Source: Acidobacteriota bacterium
GTDB taxonomy: Bacteria > Acidobacteriota > Terriglobia > Terriglobales > SCQP01
Reading direction: 5' to 3'
DNA: 10,146 bases
NCBI GenBank assembly: GCA_021818645.1
Contig: JAKATS010000342.1
Location: 1 to 10,146 of the forward strand
Shown piece after piece: positions 6,372 to 10,146 of this stretch; position 1 is the stretch's first letter; the number at the start of each line of letters is the position of its first letter. A model generated the notes under the pieces. It was not told the origin of the DNA. It did no database searches and worked only from the letters and a program-made list of their open reading frames with translations. Made by a program: the position numbers and the translations under genes.

Positions 6372-7154
6372 ATGTCGAAACCGTCTTTTGTATTGATTAC
6401 CGGCGCCAGCTACGGTCTGGGCGAAGAATATGCCCTGCAGTTGGCGCAGCGCGGCAAGCGCCTGCTGCTGACCGCGCGCTCCCAGGCGCGGCTGGAGTCG
6501 TTAGTCCCCGGCCTGTTGGCCGCCGGCGCGCCCGAAGTGCGCCTGGTCGTCGCCGATCTTGCCGCCGATGGCGTTGCAGTCCTGACCCGCTATATCGCGG
6601 CTGAACAGTTGGAAATTGAACTGCTCATCAACAATGCCGGCTTTGGCGGCGGCGGCGAATTCGCCCAATGCGATCCTGCCCGCCAGCTCGCCATGATTGA
6701 TGTGAATGTGCGCGCCCTGGTCGCCCTCAGCCGCGCGCTTTTGCCCGCCATGCGGGAGCGGCAATCAGGCGCGATCATGAATCTGGGCTCGGTGGCCTCG
6801 TTCCAGCCCGGCCCCTACGGCGCCACCTACGCCGCCACCAAGGCATTTGTGCTGAGTTTTTCCCTGGCTCTGTGGCAGGAATATCGCGGGTACGGGGTTC
6901 ATATTATGGCTGTCTGCCCCGGCTATACCGATACGCATTTTTTCGCGGCTGCCAATCTGGCCCCTCCGCGCGGCGTCTATATGCAGTCGGCGGCTCAGGT
7001 GGTTACGGAATCGCTGCGTGCACTCGACCGCCGCAAGCCTTACATCGTGCCCGGCGCGCCTAACCGCTGGCTGGTCCGGGCCAGCCGCCTGGCTCCGCGG
7101 CTGTGGGTGGTGAAGGTTACCGCTCGCTGGATGCGCACCCGCTGGCAGCGCTGA
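6372..7154 (+). CDS. Short-chain dehydrogenase/reductase (classical SDR)
   Basis: The 260-residue NAD(P)-dependent oxidoreductase has a Rossmann fold. Numbered from ATG 6372, it shows the cofactor motif TGASYGLG (10-17), NNAG (87-90), Asn112, the catalytic Ser140 (LGSVAS), Tyr153 and Lys157 (YAATK), and CPGYTDT after beta6. The Ser-Tyr distance of 13 residues is normal. It resembles the uncharacterised SDR group related to DltE/YqjQ; the substrate is unknown. An in-frame GTG at 6330 would add 14 residues (MSVHKLRLAGPSIS) that are atypical for the family. ATG 6372 places the first strand at the usual position but has no Shine-Dalgarno, so the start is not certain. Its TGA is one base from the stop of the convergent downstream gene, with no room for a terminator between them. 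Confidence 0.88.
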   Translation: MSKPSFVLITGASYGLGEEYALQLAQRGKRLLLTARSQARLESLVPGLLAAGAPEVRLVVADLAADGVAVLTRYIAAEQLEIELLINNAGFGGGGEFAQCDPARQLAMIDVNVRALVALSRALLPAMRERQSGAIMNLGSVASFQPGPYGATYAATKAFVLSFSLALWQEYRGYGVHIMAVCPGYTDTHFFAAANLAPPRGVYMQSAAQVVTESLRALDRRKPYIVPGAPNRWLVRASRLAPRLWVVKVTARWMRTRWQR

Positions 7155-7155
7155 T

Positions 7156-7707
7156 TTAATGCGGCTTCCGGGCTTCCCGGTTGGCGTTATGGATCACCAG
7201 CCGGCGCGGCCGCGCGGCCAGGATTTGCAGGCGAGCGATTTCGGCTTCTTGCTGTAGGGCTAACTTCTGGATGGTATCGCCCAGGGCGCTCAGGCGGTTG
7301 CGCAAATCCGTATCAGCCTGCAGCAATCTGCGGGCCGAGGGCGCCCGCGAATGCCGGCTGGCCAGGCGCGCAGTCCGGTCCGTCACCTGGGCGACCGCCT
7401 GCAGGTCGCGATAAAGCCGGAACGCGGCGGCGATACTGGCCGGTTGTTGCTGGTATTTCAGCAGCAGCGCCGGCGCTGCCTGCCGCAGATTCCGTTCCAG
7501 CGCCGGCGCCGCCTGGTTATATGCCCGCTGCTGGCGGCGATTCAGATGCCACTGGCGCGGCTGCGCCTGCGCCAGAGCCTGGTTGAGCTCTTCGACCGCG
7601 TTCTTTAATCCCGGCGTCGCCGCCGCCATGGCCGGCCTTTGGGCCATGCCGGAAAACCCCAGGCCGAGCCAACTCATGATCCCCAAAACGCAAATGAAAG
7701 CGCGCAT
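7156..7707 (-). CDS. Hypothetical secreted, alpha-helical protein
   Basis: I do not recognise a family for this 183-residue protein. Residues 1-28 look like a Sec signal peptide (MRAFICVLGIMSWLGLGFSG, with A-x-A type sites near 22-30). The mature part is rich in Ala, Gln, Arg and Leu and almost free of Pro after residue 85, with long helical stretches such as LNQALAQAQPRQW, NRRQQRAYNQAAPALERNLR and a possible coiled coil at about 135-165 (LRNRLSALGDTIQKLALQQE). The C-terminus is basic. It follows bshA on the same strand after 48 bp with no obvious terminator, so the two are probably co-transcribed. The good coding appearance, signal peptide and tail-to-tail fit with the dehydrogenase gene support it as real. 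A periplasmic location is inferred. Confidence 0.65.
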   Translation of the reverse strand: MRAFICVLGIMSWLGLGFSGMAQRPAMAAATPGLKNAVEELNQALAQAQPRQWHLNRRQQRAYNQAAPALERNLRQAAPALLLKYQQQPASIAAAFRLYRDLQAVAQVTDRTARLASRHSRAPSARRLLQADTDLRNRLSALGDTIQKLALQQEAEIARLQILAARPRRLVIHNANREARKPH

Positions 7708-7755
7708 GGCACATGTTTAGATGCACGTGGAAGCGGCCGGGTTTTTCCCCCTGAC

Positions 7756-8874
7756 CTATGCCCGCAGAATCGCGGCATAAAGCGCTTCATACCGGGGCAC
7801 GATGGCGCTGGCGCAATAATGCTCCTGCACCCGCTCCAGCGCGGCCTGCCCCATTTCGCGCAGCCGTTCCGGCTGATGCAGCAACTCCAGCGCGGCTTCC
7901 GCCATCGCCTCGACTGCGCCCACCGGAAACAGCAGCCCGCTGATTCCGTCTTCAATCACTTCCGGAACCCCGCCCACCCGGGTGGCGATGGCGGGAACCT
8001 GGTGCGCCATGGCTTCCAGCGCGGCCAGGCCAAACGATTCCAGCTCGCTGGGCATCAGCATGAGATCGCTGATGGAAAGATATTCTTCGATTTTTTCCTG
8101 CTTGCCCACAAAATGTACCCGCTCCCCTAGTCCCTGGCAGCGCGCCTGATGTTCGGCCGAGGCGCGGTCGGGGCCGTCGCCCACCAGCAGCAAGCGGGCG
8201 TTGGTGTGCGGTGCTATGCAGGCAAAGATTTTGATCACATCTCCGACCCGTTTTACCGGCCGGAAATTCGATAAATGCACCAGCAGCGGCTCCTCCGGCC
8301 GCGCATAGCGGGCCCGCAACTCGGGCAGTGCCTGCCGTCCATAACGTTCGCAATTGACAAAGTTGGGCAGCACGTCAATGGCGCGCTCCACCTCAAATTC
8401 CTGCCGCGTGCGCTCGCGCAGATAGTGTGAAATAGCCGTCACTCCATCGCTGTTTTCGATCGAAAAACGCGTAATCGGCAGATAACTGCGATCGGAGCCG
8501 ACCAGGGTGATATCGGTGCCGTGCAGGGTCGTGATGAACGGCAGCCGCCGCCGCGACATCGCCCGCGCCAGAAAGGCGCTCACCGAGTGGGGTATGGCGT
8601 AGTGAACATGCAGCAGATCCAGTTTTTCGCTCTCGGCGATTTCCACCATCTTGCCGGCCAGCGCCAGCGCATAGGGCGGAAAATCAAACAGCGGGTAGTT
8701 GGAGACGGCGACTTCGTGAAAATAAAGGTGCGGCTGTTCCAGATTCAGCCGGATCGGCTGGGCGTAGCTGATGAAATGTATATCGTGGCCGCGCTCGGCC
8801 AGCTCCTTGCCCAGCTCCGTGGCCACGATGCCGCTGCCGCCATAGGTGGGGTAACAGGTGACTCCGATCCGCAT
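7756..8874 (-). CDS. bshA: N-acetyl-alpha-D-glucosaminyl L-malate synthase, bacillithiol pathway
   Basis: This 372-residue GT4 (GT-B fold) glycosyltransferase transfers GlcNAc from UDP-GlcNAc to L-malate, the first step of bacillithiol synthesis in the cytosol. The N-terminus is diagnostic: [20 protein letters not shown] followed by [16 protein letters not shown]. Further family features are [10 protein letters not shown] (87-96), [14 protein letters not shown] (115-128), NFRPVKR (203-209), VGDGPD (231-236) and the EX7E motif E279 to E287 in ESFGLAALE. The length is usual for BshA (about 370-380). The ATG at 8874 has no clear Shine-Dalgarno. bshB (deacetylase) and bshC (cysteine ligase) are not in the window, so they must lie elsewhere if the pathway is complete. 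The - strand terminator at about 9000 isolates this gene from the DedA gene upstream, so its promoter should lie in 8875-8990. Confidence 0.93.
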   Translation of the reverse strand: MRIGVTCYPTYGGSGIVATELGKELAERGHDIHFISYAQPIRLNLEQPHLYFHEVAVSNYPLFDFPPYALALAGKMVEIAESEKLDLLHVHYAIPHSVSAFLARAMSRRRLPFITTLHGTDITLVGSDRSYLPITRFSIENSDGVTAISHYLRERTRQEFEVERAIDVLPNFVNCERYGRQALPELRARYARPEEPLLVHLSNFRPVKRVGDVIKIFACIAPHTNARLLLVGDGPDRASAEHQARCQGLGERVHFVGKQEKIEEYLSISDLMLMPSELESFGLAALEAMAHQVPAIATRVGGVPEVIEDGISGLLFPVGAVEAMAEAALELLHQPERLREMGQAALERVQEHYCASAIVPRYEALYAAILRA

Positions 8875-8994
8875 TTATTCAGATTACAGGAGTTCATATC
8901 TTCGCACCGGCAGCCAGCGGATCCAGCCGTGCGGCCATCTCAGGTCGAGATCGCAGATACAGCGCCCGCGCCGGTCATGCGGCTATGTATAGGC

Positions 8995-9033
8995 AAAAAA
9001 AAGCCGGCCTGCTCCCCCCGGATAGGCCGGCTT
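8995..9033 (-). terminator. Rho-independent terminator on the - strand
   Basis: Perfect 10-bp arms AAGCCGGCCT (9001-9010) and AGGCCGGCTT (9024-9033) enclose a 13-base loop. On the - strand the stem is followed by eight T (8995-9002, overlapping the stem end), a strong intrinsic terminator. In + sense the tail is only TTCTTCTTGG, so + strand function would be weaker. It lies more than 200 bp after the DedA stop. Confidence 0.85.
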
Positions 9034-9160
9034 CTTCTTGGTTTCCGGAATTTTTTACCGGATATTCACCTATACGAGCATGCGCAAGGCCAAACACTTC
9101 CATTGCACTAAACATATGAAAACAAAGCCTGAAATGTGATTGAGCCGCGAGTTGGGCCCA

Positions 9161-9192
9161 GGTGTTTTGCCGGCGGTTGTAACGAAAACACC
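9161..9192 (-). repeat. 8-bp inverted repeat with 16-base loop
   Basis: GGTGTTTT (9161-9168) and AAAACACC (9185-9192) form a perfect stem. It lies 43 bp after the DedA stop, inside the non-coding stretch, and has no T-run. It could be an element of a small RNA or of a long 3' UTR; the stem is A/T-rich and modest. Confidence 0.3.
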
Positions 9193-9235
9193 CCATTTAT
9201 AACGCTCTCGGGCCACCGCTCATACCACCCTGAAA

Positions 9236-9883
9236 TTATTCCTGGCTGGAGGGGCTTGCAAGCACCGAATCCCGGCGATGACTGCGGCGCCAGTGCAGCC
9301 AGATCCAAAAAATCACCCCTGCTGCCAGCACCACTGCGATGCCCATATCAAAACGATGAAAATACCCGCCCAGCACCGGCCAGCGGCGGCCCAGAATCCA
9401 TCCCGCCCAGATCAGCGCCCAGCACCAGGGCAGCGAACCCACGACGGTATAGAACGTAAACCGTCCCCAGGGCATACGGGCCACGCCCACCGGCAGGGAA
9501 ATAAAGGTGCGGATCACCGGCAACACGCGGCTGAGCAACACGGTCAGCCTTCCGTGCCGATGAAACCATGCCTCGCCTCGATCTAAATCCTGACGGGAAA
9601 TCAGCAGCCAGCGGCCATAGCGTTCGGCGGCGGGTCGGCCGCCCCAGGCGCCCACCCCATATGCCAGCCAGGACCCCAGGGTGCAGCCCAGCGTGGCTGC
9701 GAGGATGGCGGGCGGAAAGGCCATTTTTCCCTGGCTGATCAGAAATCCTGAAAACGGCAGCACCACTTCGGAAGGGATGGGGATGCAGGCCGATTCCAGC
9801 GTCATCCAGATCAGAATTCCGGCATAGCCCCAGCCGGCAATGAGGGCCATGATTCCGTTCGCCAGATGACTCATTGGGTGCAT
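9236..9883 (-). CDS. DedA-family integral membrane protein
   Basis: The 215-residue membrane protein carries the DedA (SNARE-associated/VTT) signature: Glu30 and Glu39 in ESACIPIPSEVVLPFSG, the glycine-rich segment LGCTLGSWLAYGVGAWGG, and the amphipathic RVLPVIRTFISLPVGVARM (119-137) with Arg119, Pro122 and Arg125. Hydrophobic helices follow at about 143-165 and 180-197. The length is typical (about 200-220). Members recycle lipids across the cytoplasmic membrane, some as undecaprenyl-phosphate flippases, and affect envelope stress and peptide resistance. Which lipid this member handles is not readable here. ATG codons at 9883 and 9874 are both possible starts; neither has a good Shine-Dalgarno. 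It follows the partial gene upstream by 36 bp on the same strand, so the two may share a transcript. A basic, Ser-rich tail follows the last helix. Confidence 0.9.
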   Translation of the reverse strand: MHPMSHLANGIMALIAGWGYAGILIWMTLESACIPIPSEVVLPFSGFLISQGKMAFPPAILAATLGCTLGSWLAYGVGAWGGRPAAERYGRWLLISRQDLDRGEAWFHRHGRLTVLLSRVLPVIRTFISLPVGVARMPWGRFTFYTVVGSLPWCWALIWAGWILGRRWPVLGGYFHRFDMGIAVVLAAGVIFWIWLHWRRSHRRDSVLASPSSQE

Positions 9884-9919
9884 TGTTTGAAAATCGCCGG
9901 ATTGTCTATGGCTTGCGGC

Positions 9920-10146
9920 TCAGATGCCGTCTGCGTTCGGAATGCTGGAGCTGAAGCTTTGGCTCATCAGCGTAAACCCGTCCAGTTCCTGCCCGCTCGC
10001 GCGCTGCAAAATCGGTACACGGCGGCTTTCGCCGTTATCGGTGGCGCGCAGCACGGCCATGGACGTAAACAGCTCGGTATAAGTGCGCGAAACCAGATAC
10101 TGGCGGCCGGTGCTGTTCTCAATCCAGATTTGTCCAGCTTGTACGC
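9920..10146 (-). CDS. C-terminal fragment of an unidentified protein, 5' end beyond the window
   Basis: An open frame enters from the right edge (first full codon at 10144-10142) and ends at TGA 9920-9922, giving 74 residues. It begins VQAGQIWIENSTGRQYLVSR, continues TYTELFTSMAVLRATDNGES, and ends SSSIPNADGI. I do not recognise the family. The composition, with no rare codon runs and evenly mixed polar and aliphatic residues, looks like genuine coding sequence, and the other two frames on this strand contain stops. It may be the first gene of a unit with the DedA gene, which starts 36 bp later. Confidence 0.6.
   Translation of the reverse strand, partial: VQAGQIWIENSTGRQYLVSRTYTELFTSMAVLRATDNGESRRVPILQRASGQELDGFTLMSQSFSSSIPNADGI

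Larger units (their letters stand above)
8875..9235. other. 361-bp non-coding stretch between the DedA gene and bshA
   Basis: No convincing gene was found: the frames crossing it read through the terminator hairpin and resemble no family. It contains the - strand terminator (8995-9033), an inverted repeat (9161-9192), and a CCGG-TAAAAAATT-CCGG symmetry just before the terminator (- strand sense). The 9040-9235 part is visibly richer in A and T than its neighbours. It is either a long 3' UTR of the DedA gene or a small RNA locus ending at the terminator. Confidence 0.5.

Noticed and set aside
8947..8957. Possible third repeat copy: GAGATCGCAG upstream of bshA
   Set aside because: Only ten bases match copy 2 and the flanks are unrelated, so chance is sufficient.
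8975..9196. 73-codon - strand frame across the terminator
   Set aside because: It reads straight through the terminator hairpin and its T-run (encoding PAFFCLYIAA), and shows no family signal.

Overview
The window is GC-rich, densely packed bacterial chromosome with genes on both strands. No rRNA, tRNA, CRISPR array, transposase or phage gene is visible. The bacillithiol glycosyltransferase (BshA), the amidase with a Tat-type leader, the DedA protein and the high GC together suggest an acidobacterium-like organism. This is inference from gene content, not a phylogenetic placement.

Layout. Bases 1-1552 (- strand) hold the N-terminal 517 codons of a large secreted M16 (insulinase-type) protein that runs off the left edge. 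Its first peptidase domain has lost the HxxEH zinc motif. Divergent from it, 1662-2054 encodes an acyl-carrier-protein-like domain with Glu where the phosphopantetheine Ser should be, followed by a Lys/Ala-rich tail. Bases 2184-4534 form a tight + strand run: a small Tat-signal protein, an amidase-signature enzyme overlapping it by 4 bp, and a GNAT acetyltransferase 3 bp further on. A PLP-dependent threonine/serine dehydratase follows at 4710-5660. It overlaps tail-to-tail with a ferric-reductase-like haem membrane protein (5650-6255, -). Divergent from that is a short-chain dehydrogenase (6372-7154, +). The - strand then carries a secreted helical protein of unknown function (7156-7707), bshA (7756-8874), a 361-bp non-coding stretch with a strong - strand terminator, a DedA membrane protein (9236-9883), and the C-terminal end of an unidentified protein that enters from the right edge.

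The least expected structure is a pair of direct repeats, at about 2107-2250 and 4529-4699. They bracket the Tat leader/amidase/acetyltransferase run and sit immediately in front of the next gene each time. The copies share three ungapped blocks (23/28, 25/30 and 48/58 identities). Copy 2 has an extra stem-loop with a GAAA loop. Differences in the last block do not fall at wobble positions, so the conservation looks like RNA- or DNA-level constraint rather than protein coding.

Functional links are modest. The amidase, acetyltransferase and dehydratase suggest amide or amino-acid metabolism. BshA supplies the first step of bacillithiol synthesis, but bshB and bshC are not in the window. The haem membrane protein resembles MsrQ, but no MsrP partner is present.
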